The translations under genes and the position numbers were made by a program. This document shows, in pieces, positions 8,805 to 17,693 of a stretch of 64,000 bases of DNA. The notes under the pieces are model-generated. The model searched no databases, was not told the origin of the DNA, and worked only from the letters and a program-made list of their open reading frames with translations. This DNA comes from JBJXGE01 sp046154185 (GTDB lineage: Bacteria > Planctomycetota > UBA8108 > UBA1146 > JAJFFE01): NCBI GenBank assembly GCA_046154185.1, contig JBJXGE010000009.1:233027-297026 (forward strand), in the 5' to 3' direction. Within the stretch, counting starts at the first letter, position 1. Every line of letters begins with the position of its first letter.

Positions 8805-9785
8805 TTATCCGCCGACCGGCTTGTCCGGCGCCGGTTTCGGCACGTCGGGCGCCCGCGGACTCACCGGCGCTTTCTCTTTGTCAGTTCCGCGCACAACGTC
8901 AAGGACGGCGGCGGCGTAGCGGTCCGGCAGATCCGCGGGAAATCCCTCCACAATTCGTCGCGCCAGCCCATCGCGATCGAGCACGACCAAGGTCGGATAC
9001 TCTCGAAACGGGAGCAATTGCTGACGCATCTGGTCCGTGCAAAATGCGTGCGGCAGCGAGAGTCCCGTTGTCATCTGCGCTTCTGTGAGCGCGATCGACA
9101 ATTCACTCTTCGACTTCCCAGTCACCTGCACAAGCAGCACGGAAGCGACCTGCGCGCCGTGCGGTTCGGCAGCGCTCTCCAAGTAGAATCCCGCCGCGAT
9201 GGACGCGGGAATCGTCGGGTCGACGTAGAGCACCGCGGCAACTTTGCCTCTTGTGCCGTTCGGGAACACGGGTTTGCCATCGGCGGTCTGCGGATCGAGC
9301 GGAAACTTGCGCCCCCGAAGCACACCACGTGCACGATCGCGCAACTCCTCGATTAATTGCTCGAGTCCCGCTCGAAACGAGGCATTCTTGCTTGCGTTCG
9401 CAAGCTCCGGATCGGCGGCGAATGCCGTCTCCGCGTTCGGGAGTCCGACTTCGACGGCTGTGCGCAGACTTTTCAGTGCCTCGTCCGGCTGCTCGAGACC
9501 GACACTGCACAGTGCGGTGTAGTAGTGCGCAGTGAAGTTCTGCGGATCGAGACGAATCAACTCGCTAAATTTCGCGCGCGCTGCCTCGTGTTTCTTTTGT
9601 TGGTAGAGGCCGATCCCCTGTTGCAAGAGAAAAATCGGGCTCGCCGGCCCACTGGGCGTCGGCAATTGGCGTGCGAAAGACAACCCCCATTGTCCGACGA
9701 CTGCAAACACGAGCGCGGTCAACAAGAATTTTCGCGCACGGCGTGAAGCTGTCATGCCGCGCTGAGGTTTTCGTTTTGCGTGCAT
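8805..9785 (-). CDS. Membrane-anchored TPR protein with thioredoxin-like domain
   Basis: About 326 residues from the ATG at 9783-9785; a GTG at 9818 and an ATG at 9755 are alternative starts. After a basic N-terminus there is one membrane segment or uncleaved signal (FLLTALVFAVVGQWGLSFA). Tetratricopeptide-type helices follow (GIGLYQQKKHEAARAKFSEL and the following NFTAHYYTALCSVGLEQPDEALKSL region). The C-terminal part looks like a thioredoxin/AhpC-type fold: VAAVLYVDPTIPAS at the expected strand-helix position and EYPTLVVLDRDGLARRIVEGF at the cis-Pro region, but there is no CxxC, so redox catalysis is doubtful. The Pro/Lys-rich tail is likely unstructured. It follows uvrA on the same strand after 64 bases. 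Function unknown. Confidence 0.6.
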   Translation of the reverse strand: MHAKRKPQRGMTASRRARKFLLTALVFAVVGQWGLSFARQLPTPSGPASPIFLLQQGIGLYQQKKHEAARAKFSELIRLDPQNFTAHYYTALCSVGLEQPDEALKSLRTAVEVGLPNAETAFAADPELANASKNASFRAGLEQLIEELRDRARGVLRGRKFPLDPQTADGKPVFPNGTRGKVAAVLYVDPTIPASIAAGFYLESAAEPHGAQVASVLLVQVTGKSKSELSIALTEAQMTTGLSLPHAFCTDQMRQQLLPFREYPTLVVLDRDGLARRIVEGFPADLPDRYAAAVLDVVRGTDKEKAPVSPRAPDVPKPAPDKPVGG

Positions 9786-9849
9786 CACGCAGCTCGCCTT
9801 TCGTTTCGCCGGTTGCACAAGTTCGCGCCGGGCAGCGTTGCCATCCGCA

Positions 9850-12800
9850 TCAGGCGCCGCTCTTTTCGATCACTTGGCGCGCCTTGCGTTTTGGATTCCT
9901 TGCGGGCGCGGTTGAGCCACGCGCCAGCGGCAAGGGTGTGAGTTTGTCCCGCAGGAACCGACCGGTAGGACTTTCGATGTTTAGCGCCACTTGTTCCGGA
10001 GTGCCGGTCGCCACAATGCGCCCGCCCCCCTCGCCTCCTTCTGGACCGAGGTCGATGAGATAGTCCGCACACTTCACAAGTTCAAGATTGTGCTCGATCA
10101 CGACAACTGTGTCGCCCCGATCCACGAGCCGCTGCAAGACCATCACAAGTTTTTCGACGTCGCCAAAATGTAGACCTGTCGTCGGTTCGTCGAGCAAATA
10201 CAGCGTTTTTCCCGCCACCGAACGTCCGAGTTCGGCGCCGAGTTTCAACCGCTGCGCCTCGCCGCCCGAGAGTGTATTGCCGGCTTGCCCCAATGCGACA
10301 TAGCCGAGGCCGACCTCGACAAGCAGGTTCAGCATCCCTGCCACCCCGCGATGGTTCGCGAAAAGATCGGCGGCGGACGCAATCTCGAGGTCCAACACGT
10401 CCGCGATGCTGTGTCCTCCGTAGCGCACCTCGAGTGTATCGCGCGTATAACGGCGTCCCTTGCAGACATCGCAGCGCATCCAGACGTCCGATAGGAAGTG
10501 CATCTCAACGAGGTGTGCGCCCTTGCCCTCGCAATTCTCGCACCGCCCCCCCGCCACGTTGAACGAGAAGCGACCGGGCTCGTATCCGCGGCTGCGCGCG
10601 AGGGGCACGCGCGCGAAGAGTTTGCGGATGCCGTCGAACACACCCGTGTAGGTGGCTGGATTCGAGGCGGGCGTGCGACCGATCGGCGCTTGGTCGATCA
10701 AACGGTAGTCGACGAATTGGTCGAGCCCGGTCAGCGCGCGATGGCGCGCGACCTGTGCGCGGTTATCGCCGAACGCGCGCGCGGCAGCGCGCGCCAATAG
10801 ATCGATGACGAGCGATGATTTTCCCGAACCGGAGACACCAGTGACGACCGTCAGCGTGCCAGTCGGAATCGCGACGTCGATGTCGCGCAAATTGTTCGCC
10901 GCTGCACCGAGGATGCGAATCGCGCCACCGTCGCCCGCCCGGCGAGCCGCGGGAACTCTTAGGCCGCGTCGACCGGTCAAAAATGCGCCGGTCGGCGACG
11001 CGGGATTGCGGCAAATCGCGGCGATGGAGCCGGTCGCCATCACTTGCCCTCCTTCGCGGCCCGCACCGGGTCCCAAATCGATGATGTGATCTGCCATCTG
11101 CATGGCTTGTTCGTCGTGCTCGACGACGACAACCGAATTGCCGAGGTCTCGCAGTTTCAACAAGGATTGCAGCAAGCGCTCATTGTCACGTTGATGTAAG
11201 CCGATCGTCGGCTCGTCGAGCACATAGAGGACGCCGACCAGCTTGTTGCCAATTTGAGTCGCGAGCCGAATTCGCTGCGCTTCGCCGCCCGACAAGGTTT
11301 CCATCACGCGATCGAGTGTCAAGTAGTCGAGACCCACTTCGAGCAAGAATTCGAGTCGATTCGCCAACTCGCGTCGAACGTCTTCGGCGATCTGGGCGGC
11401 GCGCGGGGGAAGCTCGAGCTCGGCGAAATAAGTCGCCGCCGCGCGCACGGAGAGGCGACAAACTTCATGAATTCCATAGCTGCCGACCCGCACGCGCAGC
11501 AAGTCCGGTCGTAAGCGCCCGCCTTCGCAAAACGGACAGTTCCCGAGTGTCAGCAGATCCTCGAGCGCCGCCCGCCAGCTCGAGTCGTATGCGTGCGCAT
11601 GCCAGCGCCGCAGCAGTTCCCGCAATCCCTCCCACTTCACGCCGTGCTTCGCGTTCCGTGCGCGTCCGCGATACCGCACGCTAAATGTCTCTTCGCCGCT
11701 GCCATTAAACAGTAGCTCGCGCGCGCCGCGCTCGAGCTCGCCATACGGAGTTTCTAGATCATAGTTATGGGCGGCGAACGCTGCTTTCACGAGCTGATAG
11801 ACACGATCACGTTTGCGCCCCATCCACTTGCCGATGCGGTGGGTCATCGCGCCAGCAAAAATCGCGCGGTCGCGACGCGCGAACAACAACGACTCATTCG
11901 GCTCGCGGCTGGTACCGATGCCGTGGCAATGCGGACACGCGCCCGCGTGATGATTGAAGGAAAAATGCCGCGGACTCAAAGCCTCGCGCTGTTGAAAGTG
12001 ACCTCGCGGGCATGACGGCAACGCGGTGGCCGACAATAGAAGCTCACCAGTCGGCGTTGTGACTTCGAGACGATCACGACCGCGCCGATATGCTTCCTCG
12101 ACGCTCTCGGCGAGTCGGCTCCGCGCGACTTTGCCGGGCGTCACGCGATCTATCAGCAGTTGCACGGTCGCATTCGCCGTCAACGTCTCCGGTACGCCGC
12201 GTTCGAACTCTTCCAGTCGATGCACGACGCCGTTTACGACGACGCGAGCGAATCCGGCGCGCGATAACTCGGCGGCGGCGACACCGAGTTGACTCGGATT
12301 CTCGAGTACGTTCTGTACCGCGCCAGGAGTGTATAAAGACGCCAGTAAATGCACTGTTTGACCGCCGAAATTCTCTTCCAAGTGGCGCGCCGCCGACGAT
12401 GGCGACATCGCGCACAGTTCGACGCCGCACTGGGGACAATGTGGAATGCCGATGCGCGCGAACAGCACGCGCAGGTAATCGTAGATCTCGGTGGCGGTCG
12501 CGACCGTCGAGCGCGGCGATGCGCTTTGGTGAGACTGATCGATGGCAATCGCGGGCGCGATGCCTTCGACGCGCTCCACTTTGGCCCGCTGCAGTTGCCC
12601 AACAAAACGACGCGCATAGGTCGAAAGACTCTCGACGTAGCGTCGTTGACCCTCGGCAAACAGAATGTCGAACGCTAGCGTGCTCTTGCCCGAGCCCGAC
12701 GGTCCGGTGATCACGGTCAACTTGTTACGCGGCAACTCGACCGTCACGTGTTTGAGATTGTGCTCGGCGGCGCCCGTGATGACGAAGTTCTGCGAGGTAG

Positions 12801-15744
12801 CCACACCGTCCCGGTGCGCGTGTCCGGTGGGCGTTGTCGAGCGACTCGCGCGCCGAACGCGCGGTCGGCGCGCCGCGGCGGTCGGCGTCGCAGTGCGAGT
12901 GCCGTGACCTAAAGCCGCCGCGAGCGCGGCGCCGGTCGCGCCGGGCCGTCGGGCCACCGATTCCGGAGTACCGACGGCGATCAACTCACCACCACCGACG
13001 CCGCCTTCGGGACCTAAATCGATGATGTGATCGGCGACTTTCATCACGTCGACGTTGTGTTCGATGACGACGACGGTATTGCCTTTTTCGACTAACGCCG
13101 CCAGCGTGTTGAGGAGTCGCTCGACGTCCGCAAAGTGCAGCCCCGTCGTTGGCTCGTCGAGCACGTACAGTGTCTGTCCGGTTCCCGGTCGCCGCAGCTC
13201 GTGCGCGAGTTTGATGCGCTGCGCCTCGCCGCCCGACAAGGTCGTTGACGGCTGGCCGATCTTCACATAACCGAGGCCGATCTCATTCAAGACATTTAGC
13301 GTGCGCGCGATCGACGGCAGATCCACAAAAAATTCGGCCGCCGCCGAGATCGGCAAGTCGAGCACTTCCGCGATCGTGCGCCCGCGGTACACGACTTCAA
13401 GTGATTCACTGTTGTAACGCCGTCCTTCACATTCCTCGCACACGACATCGACGTCGGCGAGAAACTGCATACTCACCGTGATAACTCCCGCGCCGAGACA
13501 ATGCTCGCAGCGTCCCCCTTTGACATTGAAAGAGAATCGACCCTTCTTGTAGCCGCGCGCCCGCGCCAGTGGCAACGTCGCGTAGAGATCGCGAATAGCG
13601 TCGAACACTTTTGTGTAGGTGCCGGGGTTGGAACGTGGCGTGCGCCCGATCGGGCTCTGATCAATTGCGATGACTTTGTCGATCCGATCGAGACCTTCGA
13701 TCGCACGATGCGGTCCTGCTGCTGGCGTGGCGAGTCCGAGCGCTTGGCTTGCGGCGCGCAACAGCACGCCTTCGACCAAACTGGATTTGCCTGAGCCGGA
13801 GACGCCGGTCACGACCGTGAGAACGCCCAGTGGAAACTCGACGTCGAGTTGCTTGAGATTGTTGAGCGCGGCGCCGCGCACTCGAATCGCTCCGGTCGGG
13901 GTGCGGCGACGACTCGGTACGGCGATCGCGCGTCGGCCGGCAAGAAACTGTGCCGTCACGGAGTTTGGAGCGGCGAGCACGGCCGCGAGATCACCGGCCG
14001 CGACGACTTCTCCGCCGGCGGCGCCCGCACCTGGGCCCATGTCGACGATGAAGTCCGCGGCTTCGATGGTTTCGCGATCGTGTTCGACGACGATGACCGA
14101 GTTGCCGAGGTCGCGCAATTTCCGGAGTGTCTCGAGCATGGCGGCGTTGTCGCGCGGGTGCAGGCCGATCGAAGGTTCATCGAGCACGTAGAGGACTCCG
14201 CGCAAGCCCGAGCCGAGTTGCGAGGCCAGTCGTATTCGTTGCGCTTCGCCACCCGACAACGAATCGGCCGCGCGGTCGAGCGTGAGATAGCCGAGCCCGA
14301 CACGCGCCATGAACTCGAGACGATGTTGAATCTCGGCGGCGATCGGTGCACCGATCGGTGCTTCGTGCGGCGCGAAGTTCAACACCGCGAACTCGCGTTG
14401 CGCGGCGCTCACGGTGAGCGCCGCGGTTTTCGCGATGCTTCGACCGCGAAATTGAACCGCCAATGCTGACGCAGAAAGTCGGCCGCCCTCACACTCGTCG
14501 CAAACGCTCGGCTCAAGCCAGCGCGCCAAGCGTGAATCCCCGGTCTGCGCGAAAGCCGCTGCCAGTTTCCCGAGCAATCCGTTCGGCGTGGCCTCGTCCG
14601 TCGTGCGCCTTGCGGACTGACGCTTGCGCTTCGTGACGACCACACCGCTCAAGAGTTCCGTTTGGTTCGCGATGGAGATTTGACGCCACGGTAGATTCAA
14701 ATCGACCCCGGTGCGCTCGGCCCAGCGCGCCAGCTCGTCTTCAAGATCCACCCCCCACTCCGAATCCCATTCCGTATCCGCGCCGCCGATCGCCCCCGCG
14801 TTCACGGGGAGCGCTGGATTTGGGATGAGCTTTTCAAGCGCGACGGTGTGCTGGCGCCCGAGGCCTTTACAAGCAAGACAAGCGCCTTGGGCGGAGTTAA
14901 ACGAAAAGAGCCGCGGTTCGAGTTCGGCAAGGCTCAGGTTGCAACGTGGACAGGCGAAGCGCGAAGACCAAAGCTGCCATTCGTCTGCAACCACGATGCC
15001 GACCAAGCCCGCGCTGAGATCGAGACACTTCTCAACTGCTTCTGTGAACCGAGAACGGCGCTCCTGGTCGAGTCGCAATCGGTCGAAGACGACTTCGATC
15101 GTGTGACGGTGGTAGCGTTTTAGCTCGATCGGACTATCGAGCCGCAGGACGACGCCATCGATGCGGACGCGGGTATAGCCTTGCTGGCGCAACTCTTCGA
15201 GTTCGAGGCGATACTCGCCCTTACGTTCCAGAATAATCGGCGCCGTGACGAGCACTTCGGAGTTCGGCCATTTTTGATACGCGGCATCGACGATTTGGTC
15301 GCAGCTCCGACTGTGGATTTCGTCGCCACACTTCGGGCAATGCGGCGTGCCGAGGCGAGCGTACAAGAGTCGCAAGTAGTCGTAGATTTCCGTGATCGTG
15401 CCGACCGTCGATCGCGGATTTCTAGAAATGGCTTTCTGATCGATGCTGATCGTCGGGCTCAGCCCTTCGATATGCTCGACCCGCGGTTTGTCGAGTCGAC
15501 CGAGATACTGGCGCGCGTAGGCGCTCAGGCTCTCGACGAATCGCCGTTGTCCCTCGCGATAGATGATGTCGTAGGCGAGCGATGACTTGCCCGAGCCGGA
15601 CAAGCCAGTGATCACGACTAATTGGTTGCGCGGCAACTCGAGACTGACGTTCTTGAGATTGTGCTCGGACGCGCCGCGAATAACGATTCGGTCCGGAACA
15701 ACACTATTCGGGACAACGCTATCCGGAACCGCGACGTCCGTCAC
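9850..15744 (-). CDS. uvrA: Tandem-duplicated excinuclease ABC subunit A (double-length UvrA)
   Basis: DNA-damage recognition ATPase of nucleotide excision repair, here 1964 residues, twice the usual 940. Copy 1 spans about residues 1-948, a basic Ala/Arg/Thr-rich linker about 949-986, and copy 2 about 987-1964. All four nucleotide-binding domains keep Walker A (GLSGSGKSS, GVSGSGKSS, GPSGSGKST, GVSGSGKSS), the LSGGEAQR signature and Walker B (VLDEPSIGL, VLDEPTTGL, VLDEPTIGL, LLDEPTTGL). The zinc module in each second NBD (CEHC...CEEC; CENC...CDVC) is intact. The first-NBD insertion zinc site is CPRC...CLAC in copy 1 but CPRGH...CPHC in copy 2. GTG start overlapping the preceding gene's TGA. 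Such fused UvrAs are known from Planctomycetes and Chlamydiae. Confidence 0.95.
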   Translation of the reverse strand: MTDVAVPDSVVPNSVVPDRIVIRGASEHNLKNVSLELPRNQLVVITGLSGSGKSSLAYDIIYREGQRRFVESLSAYARQYLGRLDKPRVEHIEGLSPTISIDQKAISRNPRSTVGTITEIYDYLRLLYARLGTPHCPKCGDEIHSRSCDQIVDAAYQKWPNSEVLVTAPIILERKGEYRLELEELRQQGYTRVRIDGVVLRLDSPIELKRYHRHTIEVVFDRLRLDQERRSRFTEAVEKCLDLSAGLVGIVVADEWQLWSSRFACPRCNLSLAELEPRLFSFNSAQGACLACKGLGRQHTVALEKLIPNPALPVNAGAIGGADTEWDSEWGVDLEDELARWAERTGVDLNLPWRQISIANQTELLSGVVVTKRKRQSARRTTDEATPNGLLGKLAAAFAQTGDSRLARWLEPSVCDECEGGRLSASALAVQFRGRSIAKTAALTVSAAQREFAVLNFAPHEAPIGAPIAAEIQHRLEFMARVGLGYLTLDRAADSLSGGEAQRIRLASQLGSGLRGVLYVLDEPSIGLHPRDNAAMLETLRKLRDLGNSVIVVEHDRETIEAADFIVDMGPGAGAAGGEVVAAGDLAAVLAAPNSVTAQFLAGRRAIAVPSRRRTPTGAIRVRGAALNNLKQLDVEFPLGVLTVVTGVSGSGKSSLVEGVLLRAASQALGLATPAAGPHRAIEGLDRIDKVIAIDQSPIGRTPRSNPGTYTKVFDAIRDLYATLPLARARGYKKGRFSFNVKGGRCEHCLGAGVITVSMQFLADVDVVCEECEGRRYNSESLEVVYRGRTIAEVLDLPISAAAEFFVDLPSIARTLNVLNEIGLGYVKIGQPSTTLSGGEAQRIKLAHELRRPGTGQTLYVLDEPTTGLHFADVERLLNTLAALVEKGNTVVVIEHNVDVMKVADHIIDLGPEGGVGGGELIAVGTPESVARRPGATGAALAAALGHGTRTATPTAAARRPRVRRASRSTTPTGHAHRDGVATSQNFVITGAAEHNLKHVTVELPRNKLTVITGPSGSGKSTLAFDILFAEGQRRYVESLSTYARRFVGQLQRAKVERVEGIAPAIAIDQSHQSASPRSTVATATEIYDYLRVLFARIGIPHCPQCGVELCAMSPSSAARHLEENFGGQTVHLLASLYTPGAVQNVLENPSQLGVAAAELSRAGFARVVVNGVVHRLEEFERGVPETLTANATVQLLIDRVTPGKVARSRLAESVEEAYRRGRDRLEVTTPTGELLLSATALPSCPRGHFQQREALSPRHFSFNHHAGACPHCHGIGTSREPNESLLFARRDRAIFAGAMTHRIGKWMGRKRDRVYQLVKAAFAAHNYDLETPYGELERGARELLFNGSGEETFSVRYRGRARNAKHGVKWEGLRELLRRWHAHAYDSSWRAALEDLLTLGNCPFCEGGRLRPDLLRVRVGSYGIHEVCRLSVRAAATYFAELELPPRAAQIAEDVRRELANRLEFLLEVGLDYLTLDRVMETLSGGEAQRIRLATQIGNKLVGVLYVLDEPTIGLHQRDNERLLQSLLKLRDLGNSVVVVEHDEQAMQMADHIIDLGPGAGREGGQVMATGSIAAICRNPASPTGAFLTGRRGLRVPAARRAGDGGAIRILGAAANNLRDIDVAIPTGTLTVVTGVSGSGKSSLVIDLLARAAARAFGDNRAQVARHRALTGLDQFVDYRLIDQAPIGRTPASNPATYTGVFDGIRKLFARVPLARSRGYEPGRFSFNVAGGRCENCEGKGAHLVEMHFLSDVWMRCDVCKGRRYTRDTLEVRYGGHSIADVLDLEIASAADLFANHRGVAGMLNLLVEVGLGYVALGQAGNTLSGGEAQRLKLGAELGRSVAGKTLYLLDEPTTGLHFGDVEKLVMVLQRLVDRGDTVVVIEHNLELVKCADYLIDLGPEGGEGGGRIVATGTPEQVALNIESPTGRFLRDKLTPLPLARGSTAPARNPKRKARQVIEKSGA

Positions 15745-16586
15745 CGTGGTGCTCCCGGATGACCTGGACCGCGGCGTAAGATTTCGAGCAATTCCGAGTG
15801 CACGAACGGGGCGCCGACGACAATGCTTCCGCCGAACAGAAAGTCCGTGCCGCCTGCTACATCGGTGACACGTCCGCCGGCCTCGGCGACGAGCAGTGCG
15901 CCGGCGGCTACGTCATGCGGCTTCAAGTGATACTCCCAAAATCCGCCGTAGATACCGGCCGCCGTGTACGCGAGATCGAGCACGGCGCTGCCACATCGTC
16001 GCAAGTCTCGGCAGCGTTCGAGCACCACGCGAAAACAATCCAGACCGCCCGATCCGAGTTCGGAGCGCGCGTACGAGAAGCCGGTCGCCAAGAGGGCATC
16101 CCGCATTTCCACTTCCGCCGCCACGCGGACGCGGCGGCCATTCCAGAAACAACCGCGACCGCGCTCCGCGCCGAAACACTCGTCGAGCGCCGGCGCTAAT
16201 ACAACCGCCAAGGATCCGATCCCGTTGATATAGCGGGCGACCGAAATGCTGTGAACCGGATGAAAGTGCACGAAGTTGGTCGTGCCGTCGAGCGGGTCGA
16301 TGTACCACGTTGCGGCATCGGGATTGGCGCCCGCGTCGCGTTCGTTTTCGTTGGAGAGGCGTCCGGATTCCTCGGCGACGATCGTGTCCTCGGGGAACAT
16401 CGCCCGGAGCCCATCGATGAGCACGGTTTCCGACGCGTTGTCGGCGCGCGTGACGAGATCACGCGGCCCCTTGTGCGCGACACCGAGCTGCGAAACCGGC
16501 GCGCGAAAATAACGGAGCAACTCGGCGCCGGCGCGGCGGACGAGCAGCACGACAGACTCGAGGAGCGGCGACATGGAGTTATTCAT
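15741..16586 (-). CDS. Inositol monophosphatase family protein
   Basis: Mg-dependent phosphatase of the IMPase/SuhB/CysQ/FBPase superfamily, 281 residues, the usual length. Metal-binding motifs are in order: EES (motif near residue 72), IDPLDGTTNFVH, and the late KPHDVAAGALLVAEAGGRVTD, where the family WDxAAG appears as HDVAAG, so the tryptophan is replaced but the catalytic Asp is kept. FHPVHSISVA fits the usual segment after DGTTNF. The substrate could be inositol phosphate, PAP or histidinol phosphate; the sequence does not decide. The TGA overlaps the uvrA GTG by four bases (GTGA), so uvrA translation is probably coupled to it. Confidence 0.9.
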   Translation of the reverse strand: MNNSMSPLLESVVLLVRRAGAELLRYFRAPVSQLGVAHKGPRDLVTRADNASETVLIDGLRAMFPEDTIVAEESGRLSNENERDAGANPDAATWYIDPLDGTTNFVHFHPVHSISVARYINGIGSLAVVLAPALDECFGAERGRGCFWNGRRVRVAAEVEMRDALLATGFSYARSELGSGGLDCFRVVLERCRDLRRCGSAVLDLAYTAAGIYGGFWEYHLKPHDVAAGALLVAEAGGRVTDVAGGTDFLFGGSIVVGAPFVHSELLEILRRGPGHPGAPR

Positions 16587-16619
16587 GGCTGGGATCGCTG
16601 CCGTCCGGGCGCGCGGGCG

Positions 16620-17690
16620 CTATTCCTCCGCCGCATAGAGACTCTCAGCGCCTTTGGCGAGATAAGCCGAGAGCGCGTAATCGATGAGGCGCCGACAAAG
16701 TGCGTTGAACTCGATGCCAGCGGATTCGGCGCACTTGGGCAACAAGCTGTCCGCGGTCATCCCCGGTACCGTCTGCGTTTCCAAGATCACCGGACCATCC
16801 GCCCCCAGGATGATGTCCGTCCGGCTCACGCCGCCGAGTTCAAGATCTTGATGAATGTGGCTCACCATCGACTCGAGATGTTCGACCAAGTCGGCTTCGA
16901 GCGGGGCGGGAACCGTCTCCCGCACTTTCTTGGGATCATATTTCGCTTCGTAGTCGAACAGCCCGCTCTTCGTCAGCGGCTCGATCTCGATGATCGGTAA
17001 TACATCCGGTGGTAGTCCGTAACGCGTGCCGAGGCAGGCGACCGAAATCTCGCGTCCGCCAATGTACCGTTCGACCAGCACCGCTCGCTCCTGCTCGAAG
17101 TGCTCGTCGAGCGTCGCCGAGACTTTCTCGATGTCTGCCGCGAGTATCACGCCGCACGATGAGCCGGAGCTGACGGGTTTGATCACGACGGGAAGACCGA
17201 TGTCGACCGAGATCGCCGTCAGCACATCGTTTGGATTTTCTTCCCATTCGTCGCGGCGCACGACGCCGCCGACGGGAACCTCGTAGCCGATATTCCGCAC
17301 GTGTTGTCGAAAACTCTCCTTGTTGAGAGTGATCGCGCTGGCATGCACGCCCGCGCCCGTAAATGGCACCCCGGCGAGCGTCAGAAATCCTTGCAAGGTT
17401 CCATCTTCGCCGAAGCCGCCGTGCAAGGCGTTGAACACGACTCCGAGCCCCTCTTCGCGCAACTCGTTCAGAACCACGAGCGGCGGTCGCGGCGCACCGG
17501 CCTCGTTGAGGTCTTGGCATTCGTCGTTGAGCACGGTCCAGCCTTCGAGATCCCAACGCACCGGTGTCACGAGGAGCGACCCCGCGCGCAGCGCTGAGAG
17601 AATGCGATTGGCCGACGCGATCGAGACATCGCGCTCTTCCCAAAACCCGCCGAAGATCAACACGACGCGCGAATGGCTGCCGTATTCCAC
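16620..17690 (-). CDS. D-alanine-D-alanine ligase-like ATP-grasp protein
   Basis: 356 residues with the Ddl domain order. The N-terminal domain has VFNALHGGFGEDGTLQGFL (family HGxxGEDGxxQ) and VPFTGAGVHASAITLNKE. The ATP-grasp core has VVIKPVSSGSSCGV (nucleotide loop) and LFDYEAKYDP (omega loop). It ends in VILETQTVPGMT. In Ddl the last element is E-x-N-T-x-PGM, where Glu and Asn bind the second magnesium; here Asn is Gln. Ddl makes D-Ala-D-Ala for peptidoglycan, so this may be a genuine Ddl or a paralogue with another acceptor. GTG start, with AAAGG 8 bases upstream and 3 bases after the polyprenyl synthase stop: same operon. Confidence 0.75.
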   Translation of the reverse strand: MEYGSHSRVVLIFGGFWEERDVSIASANRILSALRAGSLLVTPVRWDLEGWTVLNDECQDLNEAGAPRPPLVVLNELREEGLGVVFNALHGGFGEDGTLQGFLTLAGVPFTGAGVHASAITLNKESFRQHVRNIGYEVPVGGVVRRDEWEENPNDVLTAISVDIGLPVVIKPVSSGSSCGVILAADIEKVSATLDEHFEQERAVLVERYIGGREISVACLGTRYGLPPDVLPIIEIEPLTKSGLFDYEAKYDPKKVRETVPAPLEADLVEHLESMVSHIHQDLELGGVSRTDIILGADGPVILETQTVPGMTADSLLPKCAESAGIEFNALCRRLIDYALSAYLAKGAESLYAAEE

Positions 17691-17693
17691 AAT

